This document shows positions 11,273 to 22,016 of a stretch of DNA of 64,000 bases, piece by piece. Below the pieces are notes generated by a model. The model was not told the DNA's origin and made no database searches. It saw nothing but the letters and a program-made list of their open reading frames with translations. The position numbers were made by a program, and so were the translations under genes. Each line of letters opens with the position of its first letter. The first letter of the stretch is position 1. The stretch is from Hydractinia symbiolongicarpus (Eukaryota; Cnidaria; Hydrozoa; Anthoathecata; Hydractiniidae), in assembly GCF_029227915.1 (NCBI RefSeq), contig NC_079886.1, positions 20,500,501 to 20,564,500 on the forward strand, given 5' to 3'.

Positions 11273-11644
11273 ATGTCGTTGGGTTATTTGTGGTTAAATT
11301 TACGTTTACATTGTTTAATCGTTCAATGGTACGCTCCGGGGCACTCCTGTTTTAATCCTATAGAAAAATGTTGGTCTTTTCTCACACAGCAGCTGGTAGG
11401 AGTAACGGTTCCCGTTAAAGTAGATGGAGGAACACCTAATCTAAATGATTCTGAAAAATGGGTATACGTTCTCGACAATGCCGCAACGATATGCTCAAGG
11501 TTTTTGAACAATAAAATATACGATGGGTTTCTAATAAAAGTAGATAAAAATAAAAGTCGCCCATCGAGATTCCCGGTAGAGCGGGCTAATATCAACTCGG
11601 GTTTATATGTAAATTTGTCATTTTGCCATCCTGGGTTTATATGA
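11273..11644 (+). pseudogene. C-terminal fragment of a DDE-type transposase
   Basis: A 123-residue frame contains YAPGHSCFNPIEKCWSFL followed by DNAATICSRFLNNKIYDGF. The NPIEKCW segment resembles the block around the third catalytic acidic residue in several DDE transposases (NPIE.xW). The first two aspartates and the DNA-binding domain are missing. The last ~25 codons (from about 11570) run into a GGGTTTATATG-type inverted-repeat sequence, so the frame end is probably fortuitous. The superfamily could not be assigned. Confidence 0.45.
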
Positions 11645-12180
11645 GGAAAAATTAGCGGGAAACTAAAAGTGGCGGGGTGAATATGTAAGCAAATATGGCT
11701 TCCAACAACAGAAAAAAGGAGATAGCGATACTGTTGATGCTTGAAACAACTGTGTTATCACTATTAATTATTTCTCAAATTTTTTGAAAATTATCATCAT
11801 TTCTGACCAATTTAAATATTATTCATTAACATCTCCCACACGCTTGAAACAGGATTAAAAGTTAATCTTAGATCATTCTCAATTGTAATTTTAGTGAAAC
11901 CCGGTGTTTTCAGCATGTTTCATGGTTTTGTTGTCTTTTATTACAAATACACTATGATACAAAAACAAATATGTCCATTGATATGCATTAATAGTGATAA
12001 TTATTTGCTCCTCTATGGTTACATAAACTTTTTCCGTACTTTGCCACCGGGTTTTTCTGTTTACATGAACAAATATCCATCCCGTTTGACCAGGATCCCT
12101 GGTCACTTGCCCGGAATCTCGGTTGACCGAGTTTCCCGTTGTAACCGGGGCGAGATGAATATGCACCATATAAACACGAT
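11570..12180. repeat. MITE-like sequences with GTTTATATG/CATATAAAC motifs
   Basis: Short GC-rich patches with opposed motifs occur here: GGTTTATATG twice at about 11600-11643, and CACCGGGTTTTTCTGTTTACATG at 12045 facing CACCATATAAACACG at 12164. Inside lies a TGACCAGG-ATC-CCTGGTCA palindrome at 12087-12105. The pattern resembles foldback MITEs common in cnidarian DNA. Exact ends are not defined. Confidence 0.4.
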
Positions 12181-12203
12181 TTCAATTTTCAGCGTTCTTC
12201 CGC

Positions 12204-12461
12204 TGAAATGGCCCCTATGGGATTTCGTTTAGAGACAATTATAGTTTGTGTGTTTGAGTAGTCCCTTGTGGTGCGCTAATGTCATTGTGTGTGTTAGTCG
12301 TGCGTATCGTAGCTGTGCAGTAATTGTTATGTTTTTGTGTCACTTTTGTGTATAAAAAGAGTTGTATTGTGAACAGCGAGAACAGTTTACTACGGATTTT
12401 GAGGATTTGTACTTTATTATTGGAAAGAAACTGTTGAATCTTACAAAATTCTGTCTTTTTA
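12204..12461 (+). repeat. BEL/Pao 5' LTR
   Basis: Begins TGAAATGGCCCC and ends CTGTCTTTTTA. It matches the 3' LTR with about one substitution, apart from a missing 26-bp block after TTGTATT. A TATA-like TATAAAAAG sits at 12351-12359 and would be the core promoter. Confidence 0.93.
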
Positions 12462-12705
12462 TGTGAACCGAACAACAACGCGCAGTAACATAGTAGTAAA
12501 CTTGCTGTAGTAGTGGTTTGAGAAAATTTATACGTGGTACAGGACGTGATAAGAAGAAGTTACTCTCGACAAAAAGATGATCATCAAAGAAAGCAGAAAG
12601 ATATTTCGGTGAGCAAATACAACAATTTTCTTTTAGTTTATCCGAAACAGAAGTCAGCGACTAAAACATCCTTCGTTTTTATTTCACGCCTGGTCACCAA
12701 ACCCC

Positions 12706-13026
12706 TGACGTCACCTTATCTCCATCATATCCACATTTCGACGTGCTGCAATCTTGGTATTCCCGTCGTCCTGTGCTGTTGTGAGGCAATTCTTTGTCTC
12801 GTGTTCTCCAACCAACGTTCATTTGGTTCTGCTTGGTTCAAGCTGCTGTAGTCTTGGTGACGTTATCTCCGTTGTATCCACATTTCGACGTGCTGTAATC
12901 TTGGTATTCCCGTCGTTCTGTGCTGTAGTGAGGCAATTTATTTGTCTCGTGTTCTCCAACCAACGTTCATTTGGTTCTGCTTGGTTCAAGCTGCTGTAGT
13001 CTTGGTGACGTTATTTCCGTCATATC
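12706..13026 (+). repeat. tandem ~150-bp leader repeat upstream of gag
   Basis: Two copies (12706-12857 and 12858-13005) begin TGACGT and share ACATTTCGACGTGCTG and CCAACCAACGTTCATTTGG. A third partial copy starts at 13006. They lie in the untranslated leader between the 5' LTR and gag. Confidence 0.9.
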
Positions 13027-14780
13027 ATGTCTTATTCAGATACTCTCCCACTTGCTCGGACCAAGAAAATGACTAGCAAGGGAAAGGAATATATATTTTC
13101 CTTGAAGGAATCATTTAAGCGAAAGGTGCTCCTTGAGATTGATCGACTGATTGCAGAAATGGATATTGCCTTAGCGGATGAAAATTATGCCTTCATCTTT
13201 AACAACGTGGACATCCTCGGCGTAAAACTGTCTGAATTTAAAGCTTACAGCCATGAATGTATGGCATTAGCGAATTCAGAAGAACTGAAGGAAGATTTAA
13301 ATGCAGAATTGACTAGACTTGAGGATAGGGTTCGACTCTTTCAGCATCATTGTAATGATTGGCTAAAAAGAAATGAATGGGCGTGGTACCAGTATGGAAA
13401 ATCAAAGCTTCATGCTGACGAAAACACAAATGCTCTGTTGAGAGATAACGCTCTTGGATTCACAACTCCTAAATCATCAAAGTTCCCCGTTGTTGATCGG
13501 GCAACTACCAGCCTAAAAGCTGATGTTATTATTCACCCGAAGTCAGTTGGAAAGTCGCATAGATCGCACAGATCGCCCTCGACACGTTCCAAAGAGACAA
13601 GATCTTCAGGTCGTTCGCAAGTATCTTTCTTGCGTAGTCGTGCTGCGGATCAAAAGGCTGAGTTAGCGCAACTGAAGACAAAGGCGTCCTTTTTAGAAGC
13701 AAAACTGGAAGCTGAAGCAAGTATGAAAAGATTGGAGCTTAAAGAGCAGGTTGCTTTGGCAGAAGCAAAACTCAGCATATATGAAGAAGCCAAGGACGAA
13801 GATGAAAAAAGTCATTTCTCAAGACCATTGGACACGGATGATGAACAAATCCGCTCATATGCGAAGTGCCAATCTTGGGTGAATAATGGTTGTATAGGTG
13901 TCATTGGCTCCGGTTATGAAGGCGCTAGAAGTCATCCAAAGTTGGTAAAGAAAATTCCCAAATTTCTTCCTGATGTGCCACAAAACACCGCGCAACCGCA
14001 AGTGGTCGATAATTCAGTTGATGTTAACAAAGACTGGAACAATAACAATGAGCAGGAATCTCCAAACCCATTTGGAAATAACACAGAAAGGGTGTTATGC
14101 GAATTACTGCTACAGCAAAGTGCACCAGACATCAAAATTGACCCATTTGATGGAAATGTGCTTGACTTCCAATACTTCATGACCACATTTGAAGCAGTTG
14201 TTGAGACCAAGATCAAAAGTAATAAAGGTCGATTTACTCGCCTGATCAATTACACAACTGGTGAGCCAAAAGAATTGATCAAAAGCTGTATATATGATAC
14301 ATCAGAACATTGCTACTCAAGAGCAAAGGATCTTCTGAAGAAAACCTACGGTGATCAATTCAGAATTGCAAATGCCTACAGAAAGGAGCTCAGAGAATGG
14401 CCCACTCTCCGTGCTGGTGATTCTGAAGCGTTCAGAAAGTTCTATACGTTCCTCATAAAATGCTACGGTGGTTTGGAGAGACAAATAAAAAGCGAACAAA
14501 ACTCTCCAGAAGTCCTCAGACAACTTCAATCAAAGCTCCCACAAGCCTTGCAACAAAGATGGAATCGGACGGTTCTCAACGTCCGTCGGAAAAACCATCA
14601 CGAAGCGGAGCTGAGGGATTTTGTTGACTTCATGGAGCAAGAGACAACGCTTGAAAATGATCCCCTCTACTCTAGAGAAGCCATCAGTGAATTGAAGAAA
14701 AAAAAGGATAATGACGTGAAAAACAAGAAAGATCCACCCAAACTTAAAACAAACCTGACGGGCGTCACCAGAGTGTCTCT
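13027..14780 (+). CDS. gag: BEL/Pao Gag
   Basis: Structural Gag-like protein that would form the virus-like particle packaging element RNA. The ATG at 13027 begins MSYSDTLPLARTKK. An N-terminal helical region (coiled-coil prone, many E/K/L around residues 205-255) is followed by a DUF1759-type domain with IKIDPFDGNVLDFQYFMTTF and LREWPTLRAGDSEAF. The frame ends at 14799, but family-like sequence leaves this frame at about 14771. There the next frame gives CLYCSNKHKLEDC, the first zinc knuckle. So Gag and Pol are joined by a frame change, either programmed or a lesion. Confidence 0.85.
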
Positions 14781-16747
14781 ACTGTTCGAACAAACATAAA
14801 TTGGAAGATTGTCGAAAAATAATGAAAATAGACGTAGAGGAAAGAAACAAATTTGTTTGGGAGAAGAAGCTTTGTTATGCGTGTTTGGAACCAATTACCA
14901 GCAATCACCAAGCAAGAAATTGCGAAAACAAATTGTCTTGCAAGACGTGCAAAAAGAGGCACCCAACCATTTTGCATGGTTTCATCCGAACAAAGAGGAA
15001 CAACAAGAACGACAAGGAAAATAATGATAAAAAGGAAGATGAGGAGCCTGAAATCTCAAATGCATTTGCAAGAACGAAGAAATCTGTTTGTTGCAAGACA
15101 GATAACAACGTAGAAATCATCAGCATGTCTGTAGTGCCTGTGGTGTTGTCGCATCCAAAGTCTGCTGAGTCAATCACCACCTATGCTATGTTGAATAATT
15201 GCAGTCAGGGTACGTTCATAACCGATGAAATCGTTCATCGCTTGAATTTAACCGGTATTTCGTCGACGATCGTCGTGAAGACTCTCACAAGCGAGAGTCG
15301 TGAAGATTCTTGTCTAATAACCGGCTTGATGGTAGAGTCCATTACACGAGATTTCAAAGTAACAATACAGAGTTGTTACAGTAGAAGACATCTTCCAATA
15401 GATCCCATGGAAATACCTACTCCCGAGAAAGTTCCTGAATGGCCTCATTTGCGACATATAAAGCATTCCTTTCACAAATACGATCCAGGAATACCGATTG
15501 GTTTGCTTATTGGAGCCAATTGCCCACAAGCGCTAGAACCGATAAAGGTAATTCCATCCGATGGAAATGGACCATATGGGTTAAAAACAAGGTTGGGATG
15601 GAGTCTTGTCGGACCTGTGCTTCGTCGCAAAGGGGAGAAGCAGAAAATTCGATGCAACAGAATTGCTGTGAAAGATTTCTCCACTGACAAAGTTGCTGCA
15701 CTTCACCTAATTCAACAAGATGAATTACGGGATGTAACAATTGAGGGGATGCTGAAAAGAATGTACGATGCTGATTTTTCAGAAATGAACGCATTCAAGA
15801 ATATTAAAAGTGATTACGTATCCATTCACGACCAAAAATTTTCATCACTAATGGAAAAGGAAGTAAAATTTGTAAATGGAAAATATCAACTCCCGCTGCC
15901 TTTAATAAACCAACTTCCATTTCCAAATAATAAATGTCAGGCCTTGGCAAGGCTGAAATGGATCAAGAAGAAGCTTGAAAGTAATTCGATCTTCAAAGAG
16001 GATTACCTCACGTTCATGAACAACCTGACGACCCAAGGTTTCGCGGAGATGGTTCCAGAGCAGGAAGTTGAAGGGGAACCTGGTCATGTGTGGTATATTC
16101 CCCACCATGGAGTTTATCATCCGCGTAAGCCTGGGAAGATCAGAGTAGTATTTGATTGTACTGCTACATACAAAGGCGTCTCCCTGAACGGACGACTCAT
16201 GCAAGGCCCAGATATGACAAATCTGCTAGTTGGAATTCTGTGTAGATTCCGGTTGGAACCAGTAGCGTTTATGGCGGATATCGAGTCCATGTTCTATCAG
16301 GTTAAGGTGCCGCCGAATCAACGGGATTATTTGCGATACCTTTGGTGGCCTGATGGGGATACCTCTAAAGATTTGGTAGATCATCGCATGACTGTCCATA
16401 TATTCGGTGGAAATTCCTCCCCAAGTTGTTCCAACTGTGCCCTGAAAAGAAGTGGAACAGACAACGAAAGTGAATTTGGTGAGGAGGCTGTGAAAGTTAT
16501 TATGAAGGATTTTTATGTCGACGATCTTTTGAAATCCGTGAAAAGTATCGAAGAGGCCATCAAAATCATCAAATCAACGATACAAATTTGCAACAAAGGT
16601 GGCTTTCGCCTCACAAAGTTCATATCAAATAGCAGAGAGGTTATCAATTCCATTCCTACTGAAGAACGCGCAAAGAACATAAAGTCCCTGGACTTGAAAA
16701 CGAATCGCTGCCGATCGAAAGGGCCCTCGGTGTTCATTGGTCGATAG
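14771..16747 (+). CDS. pol: BEL/Pao Pol, first part: zinc knuckles, protease, reverse transcriptase
   Basis: The frame runs from the zinc-knuckle region (CLYCSNKHKLEDC, CYACLEPITSNHQARNC, CKTCKKRHPTILH) into an aspartic-protease-like domain (TTYAMLNNCSQGTF) and the RT. RT landmarks are GKIRVVFDCTA, ADIESMFYQVKVP and the catalytic box FYVDDLL (YVDD codons 16514-16525). In the protease the usual catalytic D of the LDN/LDS box is N, which may be inactivating. After LDLKT near 16695 the true reading shifts frame; the last ~17 codons before the stop at 16747 are out of register. Reverse transcription would occur in cytoplasmic particles. Confidence 0.85.
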   Translation, partial: ECLYCSNKHKLEDCRKIMKIDVEERNKFVWEKKLCYACLEPITSNHQARNCENKLSCKTCKKRHPTILHGFIRTKRNNKNDKENNDKKEDEEPEISNAFARTKKSVCCKTDNNVEIISMSVVPVVLSHPKSAESITTYAMLNNCSQGTFITDEIVHRLNLTGISSTIVVKTLTSESREDSCLITGLMVESITRDFKVTIQSCYSRRHLPIDPMEIPTPEKVPEWPHLRHIKHSFHKYDPGIPIGLLIGANCPQALEPIKVIPSDGNGPYGLKTRLGWSLVGPVLRRKGEKQKIRCNRIAVKDFSTDKVAALHLIQQDELRDVTIEGMLKRMYDADFSEMNAFKNIKSDYVSIHDQKFSSLMEKEVKFVNGKYQLPLPLINQLPFPNNKCQALARLKWIKKKLESNSIFKEDYLTFMNNLTTQGFAEMVPEQEVEGEPGHVWYIPHHGVYHPRKPGKIRVVFDCTATYKGVSLNGRLMQGPDMTNLLVGILCRFRLEPVAFMADIESMFYQVKVPPNQRDYLRYLWWPDGDTSKDLVDHRMTVHIFGGNSSPSCSNCALKRSGTDNESEFGEEAVKVIMKDFYVDDLLKSVKSIEEAIKIIKSTIQICNKGGFRLTKFISNSREVINSIPTEERAKNIKSLDLKTNRCRSKGPSVFIGR

Positions 16748-19212
16748 AGGACGACAAACTAGGTTTTCGCATAACCATGCAAGACAAACCTCTGTCGAAG
16801 AGAGGGGTGTTGGCTACCATAAGCTCAATTTATGACCCGCTTGGATTAGCAGCGCCGTTCTTGTTGAAGGGTAGAAAAATTATGCAAAATCTTTGCAAAG
16901 AAAAAACATCATGGGACGAAGAGATCTCTGAACCTCTTCGAAGCGCTTGGGAAAGATGGCGATTAGATATCGTCCTTCTTGAAAAACTGGAAGTTAACCG
17001 ATGCGTCAAGCCACTTCATTTCAAAGAGATCGAGTCAACGTCCCTCCATCATTTTTCAGACGCATCCAATGAAGGTTACGGAACTGCTACGTATCTTCGC
17101 ATCAGAGATGTAGAAGGAAACGTCAACTGCTGCTTACTCCTTGGAAAATCGAGAGTAGCTCCAATAAAGATGGTTTCAATACCAAGGTTGGAGTTGACAG
17201 CAGCAACTGTGGCCGTAAAGGTCGGAGTAATGTTGAAGCAAGAAATGCCTGTCGTAGACTACGAATGTTATTGGACAGACAGCAACGTAGTACTGGGTTA
17301 TATTAATAACGAATCAAGACGTTTTCATATTTTTGTGGCAAATAGAATTCAACAAATTCAAGAAAATACTTCGTTGGATCAATGGAATCACGTTCCTTCC
17401 CATGAAAACCCAGCCGATGATGCCTCGAGAGGCATAAGTTTGAAACATGTAGAGAAGAGTAGTAGATGGTTCAAGGGACCTCAGTTTCTCTGGGAAGAAA
17501 GGGAAGCATGGCCAGCTGCCTACGATCCAGCGAAAAACAGTGTCACTGATGATCCCGAATTTAAACGTAGCGTTTCAGTATTTGTTTCAGCAACTGATTC
17601 TGGAATCTTATGTACATTCGAGAGAAGAATTTCCAGGCTACAGAAATGCATACGGGTCATGGCCTTGGTCGGTCGATTTATCGACATTCTGAAGATGAAA
17701 ATAAAAGCCCCAAGTCACGGGATGACAAGAAGAAGCCAGAAGGCGAGTCCCCCAGCGCTGTGCGTTGAAGATCTTCAACGAGCCGAAAAATGTTTAATAA
17801 AATTAGTACAACAACAACACTTTGCCTCTGAAATTAAAGCTCTTGCTTCAAAGGAATGGAGACAAGGTCGACGAAACGACAAAATTAAGAAGTCTGCTTT
17901 GAAAGAATGCAGCAAATTATACAAATTGAGTCCTTTCATTGACGATGATGGAATTCTCAGAGTTGGTAAAAGATTGTGCAACATGGATGAAGCGTATCAA
18001 TTCAAACATCCTGCTATTCTTCCCAAAGAAAGTTGGTTTTCCGAACTTGTGCTCCGATGGTGCCACGAAAACACTCACCATTCGGGGAGAGGAATAACAT
18101 TGCAAGAAATTCGGCAACGTGGATATTGGATCATACACATCAACTCAGCAATACGACAGTTGATTCATCATTGTGTACGATGTAGAATATTGAGGGGAAG
18201 AGCTGGCCAGCAAGTCATGGCAGATTTACCCAAAGATCGAGTAGACGCATGCCCACCTTTCACATACTGCGCAGTGGATCTCTTTGGGCCATTGGTCATA
18301 AAACCATATCGAAAGTTTGTAAAAAGATATGGCTGCCTCTTTACCTGTTTGGCGAGCAGAGCCGTCCATATTGAAGTTGTCAACACCTTGGAAACTGACT
18401 CCTTCATTCTAGCTTTGCGACGGTTTGTTGCTAGAAGAGGAAACATTCGAACGATGAGAAGCGACAACGGCACTAACTTTGTCGGCACCGAGACCGAGTT
18501 CATAAAGGCATTAAAACAAATGGACAATGCGAAAGTTAAACAATTCCTTCAAAGTGTTGGTTGTGATTGGATTCTCTGGAAGAGGAATACACCTGCTGCT
18601 TCGCACATGGGTGGAGTATGGGAGCGCCAGATTCGATCTGTGCGCGCAATATTAAAAGATCTTTTCAATCATAATGGCTCGCGTTTGAGTGAAGAATCGC
18701 TGCACACTATTTTAACAGAAGCAGAAAGTATCGTTAACTCTAGACCTTTATGCGTCGAAGCAATCAGCGATGCAGACAGTGCAACACCAATTTCACCACT
18801 TGCTCTTCTAACGATGAAATCAAAGGTAGTTTTACCGCCTCCTGGTAATTTTGAAGAAGCGTCGTTATATTGCAGGAAACAGTGGAAAAGAGCTCAGTAT
18901 GTGTTGGATATGTTCTGGAGACGATGAAAATGCGAATATCTGTGTTCACTACAGACACGAACAAAGTGGAATAAAAACGAACGAAATTTTGCTGCCGGTG
19001 ATATAGTGATGGTGCAAAATGAGGATTGTGAAAGAGGACGGTGGCCACTGGCAAGAGTGGTGGCTGTAAAAACGGGTGCAGATGGAAAGGTTCGGAGTTG
19101 TAGCGTGAAGCTTGGTAGCCGTGCTGGTACAATATTGGATCGACCAATCACGAAATTGATACAATTGTTAGAATATCGAATCCCCGACGAGGAGCCACAA
19201 TTTTCAGGATGA
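16696..19212 (+). CDS. pol: BEL/Pao Pol, second part: RT end, RNase H, integrase; one TGA
   Basis: Resumes with SLPIERALGVHWSIEDD in the new frame, then YDPLGLAAPFLLKGR (conserved BEL block). The RNase H acidic sites are HHFSDASNEGYG and CYWTDSNVVLGY. The integrase has a zinc-binding HHCC arm (H..H, CVRC) and a DDE core: CAVDLFGPL, MRSDNGTNF and HMGGVWERQ. The frame is stopped by TGA at 18925-18927, where the family has tryptophan. It continues in the same frame to 19212 through the C-terminal GDIVMVQNEDCERGRWPLARV segment. A single substitution therefore separates this from a complete integrase. Confidence 0.9.
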
Positions 19213-19229
19213 ACTTGAGGGGAGCCAGA

Positions 19230-19513
19230 TGAAATGGCCCCTATGGGATTTCGTTTAGAGACAATTATAGTTTGTGTGTTTGAGTAGTCCCTTGTGGTGC
19301 GCTAATGTCATTGTGTGTGTTAGTCGTGCGTATCGTAGCTGTGCAGTAATTGTTATGTTTTTGTGTCACTTTTGTGTATAAAAAGAGTTGTATTTCCGTG
19401 TAAAACAGTTGCTTAGCGTTGTGAACAGCGAGAACAGTTTACTACGGATTTTGAGGATTTGTACTTTATTATTGGAAAGAAACTGTTGAATCTTACAAAA
19501 TTCTGTTTTTTTA
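19230..19513 (+). repeat. BEL/Pao 3' LTR
   Basis: Begins TGAAATGGCCCC right after the purine-rich tract and ends CTGTTTTTTTA. It keeps a 26-bp block (TCCGTGTAAAACAGTTGC...) that the 5' LTR lacks. TATA-like TATAAAAAG starts at 19377. Confidence 0.93.
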
Positions 19514-21500
19514 GGTTAGCTGGCCTTTAGAAGAAAATGGAGATCCTTGTTTTACTTTGGAATCTCAATCCACACTCTACAGAAAAATTGCTGCTATACC
19601 TTGCTTAATAGGTTCATATGATACTAAAAACTCTTTTAATGTCTTAACCAAAACTATTATAACCGAGTCATGACGGTATGTGATCTACCCTGCGTAAGGG
19701 AGGTCCTACAGGCACCCAATATGTGAGAGACATTTAAGGATGGTTTCTTGCACAGAATGCAACTTTTGTCTTTCTCAATTCCCCATCTCACAAGATTGGT
19801 TGGAGAAGGGAGGGTGTCGTAGGTTGCCCCTATACAAAAGGAAGTTAGACATTGTGGCAGTGAAAGAATTGTTCTCCAAGATAAATCATTTTTCACATAA
19901 GAGCACCATTTCGTCCAATTGCCTTGCAAATGCAACTGTACAGCTCTGGCATGGTAAATATCTTCGTCATTTTCTTCAATGATATTGGAAAGAAGCTTTC
20001 GGTAAGCATAAGTGCCTTTTGGTGGTATATTTTTGTGGTCTAAGAGCCCTAAGCCAACTCGACCAGTCTGATGCAAACATAAAATCCTTTTGAAATTGAG
20101 CTGACTATCCGCCAAAAGAACTGCCTCACTAACTTTCCAATTTCCAGCTTTCAAATCTGGTACGCACTTAGACACACAAGGGTCGACAGAATCTCTTAGT
20201 AACAGATGTCCACTGATTTTGGCAGATTTGAGAACAGATGCAAGACTTTTCAGGGGAAGAGGACAAGGCGATGTCGAGGAATATAAGGAAATGTTGGAAA
20301 TTGAATGATGTAGTTTTAACCATTTCCTAATAAAAACAGAAAATCTTTGCTCTAGTTTTGTGACAGTAGATAGAGAAACTTCATAAATTAATAACGGCCA
20401 GCGGATTTTGGGAATTAACAGATGGTGTAAAAACCAAGCCTTATGGATCCCTTTATGAAAGGACCTGTCTATAGCCATAAGTTTGTCTTCGGCATCATTT
20501 AGAAATTCTTGTATTGCAGCAGAATCAGACAAGGATGAGTTTATTGTTCTGCCTAAAAACCTAATTAGATTAGAATGAATGGATGGAATTTTTTTGCTGC
20601 CAACTGTAAACGGTGAGCTTTGGACGACTTTTCCCTTATCAATAACAATGCTGCGTGATTTAGAAGGCCTAAACGACATGCCTACCCAATCAAGAGCTGT
20701 TGTACACCTGTTTAATAAAGTTTGAGTACTTGGAATTGACGTGGACATTAAGAACACATCATCCTGAAAGCTTTTATTGGGGGTTGGTCTGGGATTTTGT
20801 GTTTATTACCTTCAGTATCAATAAAGCTGGGGGTAACACACACATACTCAATAATAACGTTTATAGCTGCAAGAAATAGTATAATGGAAAGTGTACAGCC
20901 GATAAAAATTCCCCAACAGTGTTGATGCCAAATGGAAGCAGCAGAAGCCGAAAAAGATTTACTCCACAGGCTGTCGTAGTATAGCTGTATGAGCCTTATC
21001 TATGATTCTGGTACACCATAGCGTCTGAGAGCCACAAAAATCAGCTTGTGCGGAACTGAAGGGTACGCATTAGCAATATCAAGCCATATGGCTGAAAGTG
21101 AAGAATGTCGTGCCTTCGCATTCTTAAGTGTGGACCAAACAATAGACATGTGTTCCCAGCAACCCGGAACTTTTTCCATACAACCTTTTTGAATGGAAGT
21201 ATTAATGAAGTTGTTTTTCTTTATAATATGCGATTCTAACCGCTCGGAAATCAAACTAAAAGAGAGCTTTCCTTCAACATTCAGAAGAGATATGGGGCGA
21301 AAATCCTTTATGTCGGATGGACAAGGTGTGTTGTTTTTAGGTATATAAACTTCTGATGCAATTCTCCATTGCACAGGAATAAAAGACTTCTTTAGACAAG
21401 CTTGAAAAATGTTAAACAGAAACGTTGCAATATGAGGACAATTCTTATATACTGTGTAAGAAATTTGGTTCAGCCCAGGAGAAGAAGCATTTCTACGAGA
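19514..21500 (-). pseudogene. R2/NeSL-like non-LTR reverse transcriptase
   Basis: Minus-strand RT of a site-specific-type LINE. From the N-terminal side: ASSPGLNQISYTVYKNCPH, VQWRIASEVYIPKNN, DFRPISLLNVEGKLSFSL, WLDIANAYPSVPH, then the catalytic block AFQDDVFLMS near 20757. The thumb follows (FRPSKSRSIVIDKG, FLGRTI), and a C-terminal CCHC-type knuckle (CILCKKPSLNVSHILGAC) with LTQGRS. The frame shifts near 19672, after which YRHDSVIIVLVKTLKEF continues toward the BEL 3' LTR, where the sequence ends. The middle part (20757-21000) needs other frames. The endonuclease end is missing. A second, plus-strand copy lies at 49265-49985. Confidence 0.8.
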
Positions 21501-21669
21501 ATGTAAAGTAATTAACTAACAAACAAATTTTATTGCGTATTTGTGCATTAAGAACTGTTAAATTGGTATCTTATTTTTACAGGCAACAAAAAGTTTACAT
21601 GGAAACAGCTTGGAGCCTATAGAAAAAACAACCCTAGCACTGAAAATGAAGAAGTTTTAAATCGCCGAT

Positions 21670-22014
21670 TAGAACACAGCCGGAAAAGCCTCCGATTCAT
21701 TCACAAAAGAGTGTGGATTCGATGTTGAAGATTTTCTGGTTGATCTATTGCACTGGTTCGATAAAAGTTCCAAGAGGAAAGTATGGTATGATAAATGTTG
21801 TGAATTCTTTGTGTATTTTTAACTAAACTAAATAGAAAACGAATTCTCATTTTAGGTGCAATTAGAAAGTTTTTGTGACTTCTGTGATCAGATATACAAG
21901 AAGATAATCAAATACGTTAGCACTAGATGGTTATCGTTGGAGTCTGCTGTCAGTAGAGCACTAAAAATATATCCCCCGCTTAACTCGTATTTTCTGTCTG
22001 AATTGATGAAAAAG
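21670..22014 (+). pseudogene. hAT-like (DUF4371-type) gene fragment with intron
   Basis: Exon 1 ends ...ASDSFTKECGFDVEDFLVDL with HWFDKSSKRK at 21780. An intron with GTATGG donor and TTTTAG acceptor spans 21781-21855 (75 bp, phase 0). Exon 2 (from 21856) continues VQLESFCDFCDQIYKKIIKY and VSTRWLSLESAVSRAL to YFLSE. The TRWLSLE block is typical of the hAT-like proteins that are multicopy in fish and cnidarians. The frame is cut at about 22015 by the USP-containing repeat. Splice sites and protein continuity are seen directly; function is unknown. Confidence 0.65.
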
Positions 22015-22016
22015 AT

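Larger units (their letters stand above)
12204..19513 (+). mobile_element. BEL/Pao LTR retrotransposon, near complete
   Basis: A 7.3-kb element bounded by two nearly identical LTRs. Gag (DUF1759 type), protease, reverse transcriptase, RNase H and integrase lie in the order usual for BEL/Pao. A purine-rich tract (GAGGGGAGCCAGA, 19217-19229) directly precedes the 3' LTR. The flanks (TCCGC on the left, GGTTA on the right) do not form a target-site duplication. The right flank is a non-LTR element reading frame that is not continued on the left, so one side may have been rearranged. Lesions: frameshifts near 14771 and 16695 and one in-frame TGA. Confidence 0.93.

Noticed and set aside
12534-12999. 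Small proteins between LTR and gag
   Set aside because: Both frames follow the tandem leader duplication and repeat the same residues; better explained as untranslated leader.
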